Assembly (NCBI RefSeq): GCF_020520425.1
Contig: NC_079492.1
Span: 115,603,157 to 115,667,156 of the forward strand
Origin: Spinacia oleracea
Lineage: Eukaryota; Streptophyta; Magnoliopsida; Caryophyllales; Amaranthaceae
DNA length: 64,000 nt
Direction of reading: 5' to 3'
The first letter of the stretch is position 1, and each line of letters opens with the position of its first letter. A program made the translations under genes and the position numbers. Shown piece by piece: positions 10,134 to 24,728 of this stretch. Below the pieces are notes generated by a model, which made no database searches, was not told where the DNA came from, and was given only the letters and a program-made list of their open reading frames with translations.

Positions 10134-11993
10134 GTATTTATAGTGTAGACTGGTAGAATTCCGATAGAATTATGATCTCTTCAACCAGATTTAAATCTCT
10201 TTTGTTTCTGGCTGAAACTGTATTGGGCGCAAGAAATTTCTCGCGCGCAACACCTGGGGGCAAGAATATTCTCGCACTGGTATTTGGGCGCAAGAATATT
10301 CTTGCGCTGCCCAGATCCGCTTTTTCCTGGAACTTTGATCTTTAACAGCTCATAACTTCTTCATACAAACTCGAATTCCAGAAACTAATATCTTGTTGGA
10401 AAGCTACGGAATCCAGCTTTCAAATGGCACCGGTCTTGCATCAATGGGATTCTTAAATCTCGAGTTATGACCCAAAGAGTGAAAGTCGGTCCGTTTTGGC
10501 AAAACCCAACTAAATGTCTTATAACTTATTCGTTTTATATCGGATTTGGGCTTATGATAAGTCTATGAAAAATCTTATTCCAAGGCCTATACAACCACGT
10601 AATGTGCGTGATCCAAATCATAATTTATAAGAATTTTAAATAATTAAACTTACGGCCCGACCCAAGTCAAATAAAATAAAATAATGAAAAATTCCACCGT
10701 TAGCCCCTTCGTGCAAAAGTAAGCCCAAAACCCAAAATTAGGCCTTGAACTGAAACTGAAGCAAAAGTGAAAAAATCGATGCAACGAGGCATGGGCTTGC
10801 TCGCAGCCATCGCTGTTATAACTACGAAAGATGAACATAGTGCATAAATGAGTAAGTTACCAGTTGTTTATCTTTGTTACCACGACGAGTTCCTCTTCTT
10901 TTTGTAATTTTTCTCTCTAGCTGATTAGCATCGTACATTATGCCGCCTGTATTGTCAGGACTCTTCTTAGTTGGAGCCTTGTCGGGTGTTTTCTTTTCCA
11001 CCGGACTCGTCACAAGATATTTTTTCTTTTTATTGACCACATCAAGAATTGAGAATTCCATTAAAGTGTCCATACCATCAGGAAACTGGGATGTCGTGAA
11101 GTGGATATTTCTAATGTTGATTGTTGGACACCATCGTCATCCAAATATACTCCGTTTTTATCCGGGTCAATAATCAACTTCCTTTTCACATAATTCCCGA
11201 CTGGATTTAAGAACGGAGAACATCCTCAATTACCCTTTAGGCTGTTGTCGTTGATAGAGAATGGGGAATTCGGAGAACATCCTCGATTACCGTCCCTTGT
11301 TTTCATCGACTTAATTATGAGGTCCTTCACTTGATTCAATGTGTAACCCATGTTGGATATCCTCCAATTGAGTTGAATCACATGGTTTTCTATAACACTC
11401 ATTCGCTACTCAAGCAACCATGACATAAGAGAAAACAAATAAGCAATTATTCAAACCCAAAAACAAATGAAAGGCTTTTGTAATTCAAAATTTAATCTAC
11501 TTACATCTAAAACAATTTCAAGGGAACCTTTTCCATTTGCATCTTGTATCCCTTCGAACATGACCAGTACGGTAGTTTTCCGTTACTAACCTGTATTTGG
11601 GAAGTAATCCGGATACCTTCGCTTGCATTTACAAAGAAACAAGGACTCATAATCATCATAAATTCTACAAATTATAAATTAATGTACAATTCAATTAGGG
11701 TTTAATGCTCAATTCACCTGAGAAGGGGCTTAAATTGAAATTAAAGAGAGCGAAATTAGGTTTTAGAAGAATAGAATTTATTAGGGTTTGAATGTACAAT
11801 TCTGGGAGTGGGTTAAATAGAGAGAAATTAGGTTTTAGAATAATAGAATTTAGGGTTTGAATGTACAATTATAGGTGTAGGTTAAACAAGAAAGTGGAGG
11901 GCAGAAAGCGGGAAATAAAGTAGAAGGGTTTCACCGTCGGGAGAAAAAATGGGGAATTTACGGACACGTTGTACTAAATCATCATTTTTAATT
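10134..11993. other. Intergenic, decayed repeat DNA
   Basis: No intact gene is seen. At 10220-10310 GGGCGCAAGAATATTC-type words repeat three times, with self-complementary AAGAATATTCTTGCG. On the minus strand, about 11360-10822 has broken open stretches such as NPVGNYVKRKLIIDPDKNG and an 83-codon frame rich in Lys (11073-10822). This may be a decayed coding fragment, but I cannot assign a family and stops separate the pieces. Confidence 0.4.
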
Positions 11994-12190
11994 GTGTTTG
12001 GATACTATCCATGAATGATGTTGGTAATATCCATAATAACTTACGATAGGTAGCTACCAACAATGTGTTTGGATACTACCTTGCAGATGTTAGTAATTTC
12101 CTAAGGACATAAGGATGGTAACTCGACCACCAAAGTGTTTGGATACTATCCATACATGATGTTGATAATGTCCAGAAGAACATGAGGAAT
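11994..12190. repeat. ~70-bp diverged tandem repeat, three copies
   Basis: GTGTTTGGATACTA(T/C)C begins copies at 11994, 12065 and 12135 (periods 71 and 70), each followed by diverged GATGTTGGTAAT-like sequence. It abuts the hAT-like element on its left. Confidence 0.65.
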
Positions 12191-12193
12191 GAA

Positions 12194-12642
12194 TAGAGCT
12201 GGCAAAATCTGACACGACACGATAACACGACACGAACCGGATACGAAAAAAGCGGGTTAGTGTCAAGGTTTTACGACCCGTTTAATTAAACGGGTCAACA
12301 CGACACGACACGTTTAATTAAATGGGTCAAGTTAGTGTTGAGATTCTCAACACGAAACTAACACGACTTAAACCGATTAAGAAAAATCAATCAATAATTT
12401 GATGTAATCGGTTAAAAACCTTATAATAAAGTCAACTTTATCGAGCAAACACGACAACACGACACGAACCGGACACGAAAAAAACGTGTTAGTGTCAAGA
12501 GATTATGACACGATTAGTTAAACGGGTCAACACGACACGACACGTTTATTAAATGGGTCGGGTTAGTGTTGAGACTTTTCCAACCCGTTTATATTCGACA
12601 CGAACACGAACACGACCCGACACGACACGTTTGCCAGCTCTA
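12194..12642. mobile_element. hAT-like non-autonomous DNA transposon
   Basis: Perfect 13-bp terminal inverted repeats, TAGAGCTGGCAAA (12194-12206) and its complement (12630-12642), are flanked by GGAATGAA (12186-12193) and GGAATGAT (12643-12650). That is an 8-bp target duplication with one mismatch, the size made by hAT transposases. The 449-bp body is built of CACGACACG, CGGGTCAACACGA and TTAATTAAA motifs and has no coding capacity. Confidence 0.75.
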
Positions 12643-12650
12643 GGAATGAT

Positions 12651-14966
12651 GGGGTTGATTTGTTGGCCATCGGAACTCCGGCGAGAATTAGTGATAACAT
12701 TGGATTAGCTTAAGCAAGAGGAGAGAGAAATAAAGTTAATTGTTAATTAACTTTTCTAATTATTTTGTTTATTAATTTCCGAAAATACTAATAATTAATT
12801 TTGAAAATTTCAAAAATTACAAAAACTATTTTCATAAAATAAATTGTGTATTTAAATTTAAAGATAGAACAATTAAATTGATTAAAATATATTATTTTTA
12901 TTAAATTTAAAGGTAAAAAAAAGAATTTTGTATAACCCATATTAATTCTAAACGATGGTCATTTTTACTATGACCATAGCATATAGACAAACATAAAACG
13001 AATTAATTAGTGTGTCTGAGATTACATTTTACATCTAACCGATTTTGTACAAATTACAAACTTCGATGATAAACTAATTAATGTTAAGCCTCTAGCCTAT
13101 ACGTGTAGGACTGTAGGTAGTAGAGAAGAAAAATAAATAAAGCATATTTTGAGATTAAAAAAAACGCGAAAGAGACTTTTGTCTACTTGACTACTAAAAG
13201 GCGCCACCGCCATCTAATTTAGCCTAATTAAATATCCTCCTTTTATTCTTTTCATTTTAATTACTACGTGCTAATTATATCTCTTTTGGCAAGTCATGGT
13301 GTATGTCACTCGTGACGTGCTGTTAGTGTCATCACTATTCACAAATCACTAATAGTCCAATACACTATTTTAAGCTCATGAATCATGCTCTAATTGCAGT
13401 AACTTGATTGATAGGAGGATTTGGTTATCACATGTAGATGTAGTACTCATTCATTAGTCATCGCAATTTTATCTAGGTTCGTGCAACATGAGGCTGTTGT
13501 CGGCGCCTATTTTTTTTCCTTTCTATTATTAAGGAATTCTTACCACGTTTAGTGAGTAGACTAATTTTTTGCGGGAGTTTAAATGAATATCTCGATGGAC
13601 AGCATCCCTCCAACTGAGACTTTTCTATACCCAAAACTCGAACCCAAGACAGAGCTTAGTTAAACTCGATTGGGTGCTTAGATTACTTAAGTGTTCACAA
13701 GCGTAGCGCGACATATAAAGAGGGTTCCAACACCTCCACCACCCCACCCCACCTCACCCCCCGTCGTGGATGGTAGTAGTAATTGGTTACTGCCTTACAA
13801 GTCTATTTTAAACCTTGTAGTGACAATATTTTCAAGTTCATGCGACAATGAGGCTGATGTCTACTCGATCCACTCCTTTCCAGCTTGCCACGTTTGATTT
13901 TAATTTTCTCCTTTCTTCGTATTCATCGTCCAAGTAATCAACGTCATCAACTATAAGAGATTCGGACAATCTAACAATTATCTGCCGACGATTGAGTACG
14001 TATTAGTTGAAACCATGCATGAGTGCGGAATAAATTTGAATGTGAATGGTACTTGAACATAATTCCAAGTTGAAACATTAAGTTTGACACCGGACAAGAA
14101 TCAAAGTGACGCTGAGTGAGTTTTACTCTACCGACATCATGCACTCACGTACACTAGCTAATATCTACCTTATTTCATCCTAATTCCAAACATACTGCCA
14201 TTTAAGACTCTCTTTGTTGGAATTTGACCAACCAACCAAGCAAAACCATGCAAATCTACTTAATTCGTCCAAAACTACAAGTCAATTAGTACCCATTGAA
14301 CCTTACTATGAAGTTACTACGTATAACATAAGTCAAAACAATGAAAAGCTATTCCAAAGTCTTCTATATATACTACTATAGTATTATAGAACTATGGTCT
14401 GTGGAGGAATAAGTACACTTAGAAATATAGAATTGTCAACAAACATCCCTCCAAACAAATTACATCGTGTGGCCGGGCGTAAGAAACGGGTTATCGGTTT
14501 CTCCCTCCGCCTTTCACTTAAAGATCCTATGATCAAACTGAGCACAACTCGTCTCTTCATCGTCTTGATCGATACTTCGTAAGTAGTAACAAATTAAACA
14601 AGCTAAGTATGATATAAACCCGGCCAATTTGACACAATCACAATTCATATAGTTGAAGTTTTTTCTAGAGATAAATTAAAGTATTTTATACATACAATTC
14701 CATGTACATTACACAAATGGGCGAAACTCTTGTATATGTCATTTCTGTGTACACTAATATATAAACAAATAAACAAACAAACCAACCCAATGTGGAATAC
14801 AATAAACAAATGAATCCTGATCTTGTTTTTTTTGTCAGTATGAAGTAATAGACCCCATTCCGTGACCTGGCCTGCTCAATAACCAGGTTTATGAACTAAT
14901 TCTACCAAGTACCAACTTCCTCTTAGTAAAAATTTCCTAAAAAAACTAAGAGGCAAAGTATTACTT
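12651..14966. other. Intergenic region downstream of the WRKY gene
   Basis: AT-rich DNA without a supported gene. At about 13590-13690 the minus strand contains GGTTCGAG (a pol III box-B-like word), so a decayed SINE is possible but no clear box A or target duplication was found. Short open frames at 13691-13897 and 14394-14582 show no recognisable domain. The last few hundred bases before 14967 probably hold the WRKY 3' UTR. Confidence 0.4.
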
Positions 14967-17559
14967 TCAGCAAAGCAATGACTCAAAAAGCATGTCTTCT
15001 TTTGGTTCCTCCTTGGCTTTAATAGTAGAAGTAGTTGTAGCAGTAGTATTAGAAAACATGTTGTTGTCTGAGTATTGAGGTTGATTCAAGTAGCCAGAAA
15101 ACCCGAAACTCCCCGGATTTTGCAACAACTGTAATGTAAAAGGTGATAATGGTCCTGCCCCGTCGAAAGACGAGGGCATTCCTCCTTGATTACTAGTCTG
15201 GAACGAATGAGCGTTACTTGTATAGTTAACAGCTGATGGCTTTATAGCCATTAAAGAAACTGGAACATTGTTAGGAGCCATGGCTGCCCTGCTCATCCCG
15301 CTGCCTCGGGGAGCTGGCACGTCATGGTTGTGCTTTCCTTCGTAGGTTGTGATCACTGCCCTAAGATCATGAGCTGCCCGTTCCACGTGTTTCCTCACCG
15401 GGCAACCTGGCTGCGTGCACTTGTAGTAGCTCCTGTAATTTCGCATCATGTAGAACTCCATTAGATGATCGAAATGTTTTAAATGTTGCAATAGGTTTCC
15501 AAAATATAGCTACTGTATGTATGAACTCAGCTTCGACTAATTGAAATGGACCTAATCATACATGTATCCATAACTAATTAAAGATCCCGGACTGGATAAT
15601 CATCAAATTAAATTAATTATATTTCTAATTAGCAAAGTAATGATCACCACTCATCTATAAGGAACTTTTTTTATTGCCTAGCTAGACCCAAAAATGTGTT
15701 GAAAAGGCAGACAAATTTCAATACAAAAATGTCCACTAATTAGTATCTAGACACGGATTAATACTTCCATTTAGAGATTGATTTAATTACCTTGGATTAG
15801 GATTTCCCTTAACCACTTTTTGACCATATTTTCTCCATCTATATCCATCATCCAAGATATCAATATCACTAGTTGTTTGAACTACAACTCTTGGCTCCCT
15901 CACTGCTCGACTCCCTGGTGCAGCTGACATGCATTCATTCTGATCAACTTCTCCTCTCCTGATTTCACCAAAACATATCAATTAATTAGCAAATTATCCC
16001 CCAAAAAAACATTTAAAAATTCATGAAACTCAAACAAGTTAAAGGCGTACCATCTTTTAGCCTCGGGTTCATCACCATCAGCTGATGATCTACTCCTATG
16101 AGAACCCATGTCAACCTCATCATCAGCCATCGAAATCGACGAATTCTCTGGGGTAGCACCGGAATCCATTTGCCCCGAGGATGATCTCTGCGGACCTAAT
16201 GAATGATCATGGTAATCATTTGAGGACGATGGAGGAACAGAACCGTTTTGAAAAGCTGCAGAAACAGCTGAAGCGGCTGCAGAAGATCTCCGAGTATTCA
16301 CAGGCTTAGGATGATTATGACTACCCTTATAAACAATCTCAGTAATCTGACCATCTATTGCTGTCTCAATCTTCTTTTTCATTGGACAATTGGGAAACGT
16401 GCATTTGTAATAACTTCTTGGATTTTCACTCCCTTTTACCTGTTTTTGTCCATATTTTCTCCAATTATACCCATCTTCTGATCTTCTCTGTTCTCTTATG
16501 TATTGAGCTGGTTGGTAGGGAGGGTTTTGGTCTGTCTCATACTTTACAACGCTTCCTTGGTTGTAATTCTCACCAGGAAACTCTGATTTCACCATAGCTG
16601 TAATTGAGTTCGAAGATCCATCATTCTTTTGATCGAAATTCCATGATTGTTGTTGGGGTTGTGCTGGTTGTTGTACTGGTTGGTTTTCCCTTCCTCTTAC
16701 AGCCTGTTCCTGAATTTTTTTTAAAGATAGAATAAAACTGTTATTAACAAGTAAGCATAACACGCGTATTTCCTCACAGTCGTCTAGGTAGAAAATATTT
16801 AATTAGACGCGTAATTTGGATACTTCTATAATAAAGTTTCCAAAATCGGTATTAAATCTTTAGTAAGTAAAACAATAAAAGAAAGTTACTTACATTAAGA
16901 AATGAAGGTTGAAACATGTTGGATGAAACATGATTAGGCCTTGTTTGGGTTTGGAAAGTAAAATCTGAATATTTGTTCACATCTTCTTGTTTGTTGTTGT
17001 TGTTGTTGCTGCTGTTGTTGTTGGAATACGATTTCCAGTTTGCCGCAAAAGCCCCCGTTGTCGGAGATGGCAACACCTGCAAATTTTACACAATAAACCT
17101 TCATCATTACACAATCCGAATGCTACGAGAATACTTGACGTAATTACGCAATATTATCGAGAATATTTTAAAAGTGTTTTAAGCTAATAATTATTGTAAT
17201 TATTGGTTTGATTAATGATTAATTCAACGTTGTTGAAGAGTAAGAGATGAAAAACTCACATGAGAAGAGGAGAGAAGAACAGGGGAGTCTAAGAGATCAG
17301 TAGGACTTAAACCAGGAGGAAAAGCAAAATATGACGAAGGTGAGACCGGAGGTGGAGATAATGGGATTGAAGGAGGTGGTAAGGACTTGAATTTCGGGAT
17401 ACCGGAGCCGGTTCGGTCGGCGATACGATCGGATAAGCTCCGGTTAGGTACGGTGAGCTTGGAAGAGTCGTCGGCGCCGGAGTTAAGCAGGTCGGTGAAG
17501 GAGGAGTTGGTCATGAAATTGTAATTGTTGTTGTCTAAGCTACCATTTGAGAAGCCCAT
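14967..17559 (-). CDS. WRKY33: Group I WRKY transcription factor, WRKY33-like
   Basis: Five exons on the minus strand: 17559-17260, 17076-16894, 16709-16051, 15958-15791 and 15432-14967, all GT/AG, giving 591 residues. The N-terminus has the Ser-Pro-rich cluster ([20 protein letters not shown], then [14 protein letters not shown]) that in WRKY33-type proteins is phosphorylated by MAP kinases. Two WRKY domains follow, each WRKYGQK plus a zinc finger. The first has [11 protein letters not shown]...HNH (exon 3). The C-terminal DNA-binding one has [11 protein letters not shown]...HNH and is split after NPNPR by the phase-2 intron typical of group I/II C-terminal domains. Such proteins bind W-boxes (TTGACC/T) in the nucleus and act in defence. 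Family certain; orthology to WRKY33 itself is likely, not proven. Confidence 0.93.
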
Positions 17560-17663
17560 AGCCCATAAAAATGATAAAAATGGAGAGACGGTTTTTTGGA
17601 TGAGATGATGAGTTGGTGGAGACTGGAGAGAGAGAAAATTATAAAAAGGTAGAGTGGGAGAGA

Positions 17664-17672
17664 GTTTTATAG
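17664..17672 (-). promoter_or_regulatory. TATA box of WRKY gene
   Basis: CTATAAAAC on the minus strand lies about 105 nt upstream of the WRKY ATG, followed by a CT-rich stretch typical of plant 5' UTRs. A TGACGT word (bZIP/as-1-like core) sits near 17718. No W-box was seen between 17560 and 17780. Confidence 0.5.
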
Positions 17673-17783
17673 GGTTGAAGAGAAATGGGGTGGAAATTGA
17701 TGTGTATTTTACTAGTTATGACGTACTCCGTATATTACTCCGTATTAGACATGGGAGTCTGTATTTAAGTGGAATGTTAAATA

Positions 17784-18429
17784 CTCCCTCCGTCCCGGAA
17801 TAATTGATCTGTTTTCCTTATTGGGTCGTCTCTTAATACTTGACCTTTTTCTAAAAATGGAAATATTCTAACAATATTATATTATTTCTCACTCCACCCC
17901 TATTAATCCACCTACCCCTACTCCATACAAAAAATAATTAAAAATTCAACTTCTACTCTCCCCCAACTCCACCCCTTTACACATTTTCCACTAACTACAT
18001 TAAAATAATACCCCACTATCAACTATTACCTACTCCCTCCGTTCCATAATTATCTTCCTGTTTGACCAAAAATACGGATTTTAAGAAAAGTGGAATATAG
18101 TACATGAAAAAGTGGAATAAAGTACAAATGATGATTGAGTTGTATGGAAAAGTGGAATAAAGTACATGTGAAAGAGAATATAGTACATGGAAAAAGTGGA
18201 ATATAGTACTTGGGTGAGGTTTTCAATTCAATTTTAATTAATATAGTACATGAGAAAGTGGAGACCTTAGTAGCCAAAATTAGAAACAGGAAGATAATTT
18301 TGGGACGCTCGTTTAGGAGAACAGGAAGATAATTTTGGGACGGAAGGAGTATTAAATTAAATAAGTCAATTCAAGTCCCTTAAACTCTGTGCCGGTCAAA
18401 CCGGGTCGAGTATTCCGGGACGTAGGGAG
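17784..18429. mobile_element. Stowaway-like MITE, interrupted by a second MITE
   Basis: Termini CTCCCTCCGTCCCGG and its inverse, flanked by TA (17782-17783 and 18430-18431). The body contains CACTCCACCCC and CTCCCCCAACTCC stretches. A second MITE occupies 18033-18349. A diverged copy of the same family, in opposite orientation, is the level-2 host in the nest at 34412-40597. Confidence 0.85.
18033..18349. mobile_element. Inner Stowaway-like MITE
   Basis: Begins CTCCCTCCGTTCCATAATTA and ends in the inverse, with TA on both sides. It contains AGTGGAATA(T/A)AGTACATG repeats. A truncated relative begins at 42067. Confidence 0.85.
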
Positions 18430-18492
18430 TATTTACTACTGTATGCAGTAAAAAGTTAACTATAAATATCAAGTACAAGTATATATAAACTT

Positions 18493-19974
<1,482 letters not shown>

Positions 19975-20095
19975 CCTAACCTATGTATGACAATGAGTCT
20001 ATATATCGTAATGCTATTGAGGATTGAACTTGAGACTTTTCCTACGATATATGAGAAGCTACCATCAAACTAATCTTCCATCTGTCATATACCAC
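19975..20095 (-). mobile_element. Possible tRNA-derived SINE fragment
   Basis: On the minus strand GATTAGTTTGATGGTAGC (box A-like) precedes AAGTTCAATCC (box B-like) by about 35 bases, the usual spacing for a tRNA-derived promoter. No target duplication was found, so the ends are approximate. Confidence 0.4.
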
Positions 20096-20738
20096 GTATA
20101 TACTAGTACATGTTTGATCACTTGATGTATTCGTAGCTCTTAGAGCAACATTATCAATGAACAAAAATAAAATGTCATCATCTTTTCTCTAACTTTCTCT
20201 CTCCTCCGCTTCATATGTCATGAACAACGGTACATTTTATTCCTTAACCATGAACCAAAGTAGAAGTTCATCCCTTTTTTCTTATCTCTTCAACATAAAT
20301 ATAACAAAAGTACAAAACTAAAAATTATATTAAAGTGAATGTTTTGTTGAGTACAAAAAATATAATTTCATGGTGGAGATTTTTATTATGTTTTCTGAAT
20401 TTTAGATTTTGAAATAATGAAGCTCGCTTGTATTATCTTTATTTTCTCTCTCCTAAAATACCGTGTTATATCACTTGCTCAATGATTGTGCCAGAAGTCA
20501 TCAACTCTTATTCTACAGCGGACGTTAGCTCAAACACTAATAAACGTTTTCAAGTGTTCCTTCAAGTATTTGATAAATCAAATATTGTTTTGTTCATTAT
20601 TAGTACCAAAAGAATATTGTCCATCAAATATAAAAAAAATATTTTGTCCATGGCTAAGGTTTTGTTTTGTTCACCTTATTTTCTCTTATTTCAGTAAAAA
20701 TAAATTTAGAAAAAATAAGGGTTGATCAATTAAGTATA
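20096..20738. other. Intergenic AT-rich DNA
   Basis: Nothing recognised. Open frames at 20428-20725 have no domain or conserved character. Confidence 0.4.
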
Positions 20739-20998
20739 CTCCATCTGTCCTTTAATACTCGACCTGTTTTGACCGGACACGCTTGCCGATGCACAACTTT
20801 GACCACCTATTTCTTTAACTACATATTATAAAAACTTATAAAAATATTAATATTTTGAAAATATATATTAAGATGAAGCCAACAATATATTATATACTAA
20901 CATTTATTTTCATATACTAGAAATAAAATAGGGTCAAAGTGAATTATGTGAATAGTACAAAAAGTCAAAGCATGTCAAGTATTAAGGGACGGAGGGAG
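20739..20998. mobile_element. Stowaway-like MITE, ~260-bp family
   Basis: Ends CTCCATCTGTCCTTTAATAC and ATTAAGGGACGGAGGGAG between TA dinucleotides. Internal words TTGACCGG, GCACAACTTTGACC and AATAGGGTCAAAGTGAATTA match, in inverse orientation, the MITE at 61112-61349. Confidence 0.85.
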
Positions 20999-22271
20999 TA
21001 ATTTATAACTAAAATAAGTTTTGATAAGTTTAGATAAATTCAGTTAAAATAAGATAAGTTCCGGAAAAATAAGTAAAAATCAGGTAAATAAAACACACTC
21101 TAAAGATGATGTTAGTGTGCGTCTCTTTCAAATAATGGTAGATGATGAAATATTTGTGTTTATTTAATAAAATTACTATATATGTATAATGTATAATGTA
21201 TATGCCCTTTTAATTTATAAACAAGAAAATAGTCACTATTGAAAATACAAAGTATAAAACTAAATGAACTTGGTATTTTAATATGGCAAGATTGGCATCC
21301 CAATTCGATCAGACTTGATACTCCGTACTAACCATTTTTCATATACTCAATAGTCCGTACTCAAAATTCGATCATATAAAAAAAGTATATACGATGTATA
21401 TGGTTTGAATTAACTGCCAAATTGTCTTATTGAAAGGAAATTACATGGTCATAATAATCCATTAATCTATAACAGAACTATTTTGAGATGTATTTTATTT
21501 GATTCTGTTAATAATTGATCAACTTTTGGAAGACAAGATGAACTTATGTAACCCCACGCCAACTTTTAAAACAAGACAGGCTTCTAGATAAACAAGGATC
21601 CCAATTGTCGTCTCTCACACGTTTGATGAATTGTAGTGATGCTGGATTAAAATCATGGTATCACACTTCCCAATTTCGTCCGTCTGTCACTCCTATAAAT
21701 CCCAAAAGCATTTCTATTTTCAGACTTACCCTTTCTCTCTCCTTTCCGGGTTTGGGTTACGGGGCCTGGTGTTCGTGGGCAGGCCCCTATTTAACAAGAA
21801 CGCATACCCTGATCATAAGTACAAAACACAACGCACAAGTCCAACGTATGATATTTTTTAAGGAAGATTTTCGTGTTTTAGATGCCGGAGTAACGAGTCT
21901 GTTCTTAGGCGAAAGATAAGCTACCCAAAACGTCTCCTATTCGGGCAGGATATACAATGTATGAAATCTTGTCAACCAAGGTGGTTGACAATGACATCAA
22001 TCCAACCGTATACGCTATCTAATCCTATATAATAACATTATCACAAAGTTGACAGACGTACAATAATAATAATTTTAATTGATAACAAAATTTCTGTTAA
22101 ATTAAGTCCTTATCAAGTTGTTGTCCCTCATTATATGTAAAGATCATGGGATTTCTCATTTCTCATTAAAAATACAAACAAATCAGGGCAAAAGTGAAAG
22201 AAAAAAACTAAAATAAAATAAGTAGATGTGTTCTTCTGCCTGGTCCAAATGTAATGGGTCCTGAGTGTCTA
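20999..22271. other. Intergenic between MITE and FBL3 3' end
   Basis: No gene supported. A non-AT-rich patch at 21590-21960 carries frames of 68-104 codons without recognisable domains. The bases next to 22272 should include the FBL3 3' UTR on the minus strand. Confidence 0.4.
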
Positions 22272-23317
22272 CTACGGAGTACTTTGTAGGTTCCAGTTCA
22301 ATGGGTCTGTGTCAACCTGCTCAACTCATAAAGGAATTTTCTCAGTCATTTGTCAACCATCAAGTAGTACTCCCTATATTTTAATGCATCTTGTCTAGAA
22401 TTCAATGATTCGGATTTTCTCGGTCATTTGTTATTAAACACAAGAAAAGGGATTTATCGAGGGAGATCACCTGAGGTTGAAAGGCTTTGTCTCTCCAGTG
22501 AAATATACAGCCGCGGCTCTCCATGTGATTTAGAAGAGATTGAGGAAGCATAGCTTTAAAGGATTCATGGATCTTCGCTTTCTTTAATCCCCTGCAGGCC
22601 AGCAAGGCTGCTGCTAGTCCATTTGGGCTCAGTCCGGCCAAATGTAATATCGTAATGTTCTGCAACGGGCTCCTGCTCGCTAATGCTAACAGCCCAGCGT
22701 CAGTAACTGAGCAATATGACAGATTTATCTGCCAACATGTGTAAACAAGGCCTGTCAGAGTTGTGTAATCAGGATAATGAATCAAGAAATAAAAAATAAG
22801 AGTTTGATCAATACCTGTTTGAGGTTTAAGGAATGACGAGCTAGAGGAATCATTCCAGAGTTGTTGATTTTGTAACACTTTTTTATGTCTAGTACCATAA
22901 GTTGCCCACATCCAGCAGCAATGGACGCTAGACCTTTTGATGTGATAAGCGAGCACCCTCTGGCTTCCAATGCTTTTAATCTCCAACATTTTGATAACGA
23001 TATTAGAGAGACATCGGTAACTTGATCACAATATGCAATGTTGATCAACTCAAGAATAGGGCAGCCTTGAGCTATTGATGCAATGCCTTCATCAGATATT
23101 CTTATGGCCCTGATAATGAACAAAGCCAAAAGTTACCGAAAGTTACCAAAAGTATTGGAAGCTAATGTTATTTGAGTTTGCATTTCTGGAAAAGTATTTA
23201 AATGATTTTGTCATGAACTCAAGCAATCAATCTATTAATCCATCTATTTACCTGTATAAATCAATCTCTTTTAACTGAGAGCAACGCATCCCGACTTGAA
23301 TCAGGCCTTCATCACTT

Positions 23318-23968
23318 TGTAGGAACATATAGATGCATAAAGCGGAATTTCAGGAAACAATTTCCTAACATCTATCACAGGATCTCATGCATAACAATAG
23401 TATAGATCAGATTAAGTCGAAAGAATAATCACCTTTGAAGCGTGTTCTCCCGTTCGTATGCAAGCTTCGAAGATCTTAGAGCCCCACTTGTTGCTCCTCT
23501 ACTCAGTCCACAAGCACGAATTGAATCCCACGTATGCTAGTACGGAAGAGAACGATCACAATCTGTCTCTTGCTTTGTTTGGGATGTACGGCGTTTAGAG
23601 AATTAGAATTAGGGTTTTGGTGTTTTCCTTTTTGTCAGATATTGAATGAACGTGATTTCTAAATCCCTGACATTATAACTATTATAATGTGAGAGTTTTA
23701 GGTTAACACAAAACCAAAGCCCAACATTCTTCCCTTAACAGACCGGTTGCCATCGGGCCTTTTGGGCCCATTCCAATTAATGCTTATATGTGTGACCTTA
23801 TAGGATTAATATATTTTAGTTGTAGGTCCAATCAATATTGTCCTGCTAATCACATTTATTCTCTAGCAAGCAAATATGATTACTAAAATAATTAACTTAT
23901 TATCTTCATAATTAATTCCTATTTATATTTAGTAATTGCCGGAAATGTCTAAGGACATAATTCCTTCA
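23318..23968 (-). repeat. 3' LTR of element 2
   Basis: 651 bp, reading TGAAGGAATTATGTCC to ...TTCCTACA on the minus strand. I saw no difference from 30767-31417 on visual comparison. In FBL3 orientation the LTR adds GTG AAG GAA TTA TGT CCT TAG to the interrupted frame at the other end (31417). Confidence 0.95.
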
Positions 23969-23982
23969 ATCTCCCACTTGTC
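23969..23982 (-). other. Polypurine tract of element 2
   Basis: GACAAGTGGGAGAT directly precedes the 3' LTR on the minus strand, the expected plus-strand primer for reverse transcription. Confidence 0.85.
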
Positions 23983-24728
23983 CGAAGACAAGAACGCAAT
24001 GCTAAATTCCTTAAGTCTCTTAATGCCAAAATTTGATAACACACTGTTATTCTCAAACTCTAGTTTCTTGATCGCCGAGTTCGAACTGTTCAAATAAAGA
24101 TTAACTTTTAATCCCATTCCGCATGGCCATGCAATTTTCAGTTCTCGCTCATCAAGAGGCCCAGACACCATTCCTATCAAATAGGAGGACTTATTCACTC
24201 TTGTATGACCATAACTCCCACTCAATTCTTAGCCCACCTGATCATTGCCTTTATAACCTCCTTTTACGGCGCGGCGTTTAACAGCGTCAAAGTTAAACTA
24301 ATTGTCTCGTGGTTATTAAGACATACTCATGTCTAAGGAATCCACTAAATATAGAAGTTTGATTCTACTTTTAGAATCTAGTTAGGTCAAGTCACAATGC
24401 ATCAAGTATACATCCATATAATCAATTAGACATCCCTATGTCTCCATAGCCCATGGAACTGCACTATCAATTAATTACATGCTAGTCTTCTCATAAATCA
24501 CTTATGTCCAATTTAGTGATTCAGACTAGGGACTTAATAAGTTGTGATTTCAGTTCACTTTAAAGGGTTCCATTATCAAAACGTTTTCGATAATCCTATT
24601 TGAAAACACAAGTTATTTGGACATTTTATTTAATACTAAACCAAACAATTAAATAAGAATGAACTTTTATTGATAAACATTCAAAGCATAATAAATGTCT
24701 TTACAATTGTAAACATAAAGTAAACAAA
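23983..24728 (-). other. 3' noncoding region of element 2
   Basis: Contains the two blocks shared with element 1: 24292-24245 (CCGTAAAAGGAGG then TATAAAGGCAA) and about 24146-24063, with palindromic GCATGGCCATGC at 24121-24132. A 98-codon frame at 24225-23929 has no recognisable domain and runs into the LTR, so it is not called. Confidence 0.7.

Noticed and set aside
10822-11360. Minus-strand gene with Lys-rich frame
   Set aside because: Stops separate the open pieces, no family recognised; kept only as a note on the intergenic region.
22402-22470. FBL3 ending in read-through of exon 7 (…DKSLFLCLITNDRENPNH)
   Set aside because: A donor CAG/GTGATC at 22471 and an in-phase 15-codon exon at 22316-22272 (DPLNWNLQ, matching the FBL3 C-terminus) explain the gene better.
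23929-24225. 98-codon minus-strand frame downstream of element 2 pol
   Set aside because: Runs into the LTR and has no equivalent frame in element 1, although the noncoding blocks beneath it are conserved at DNA level.
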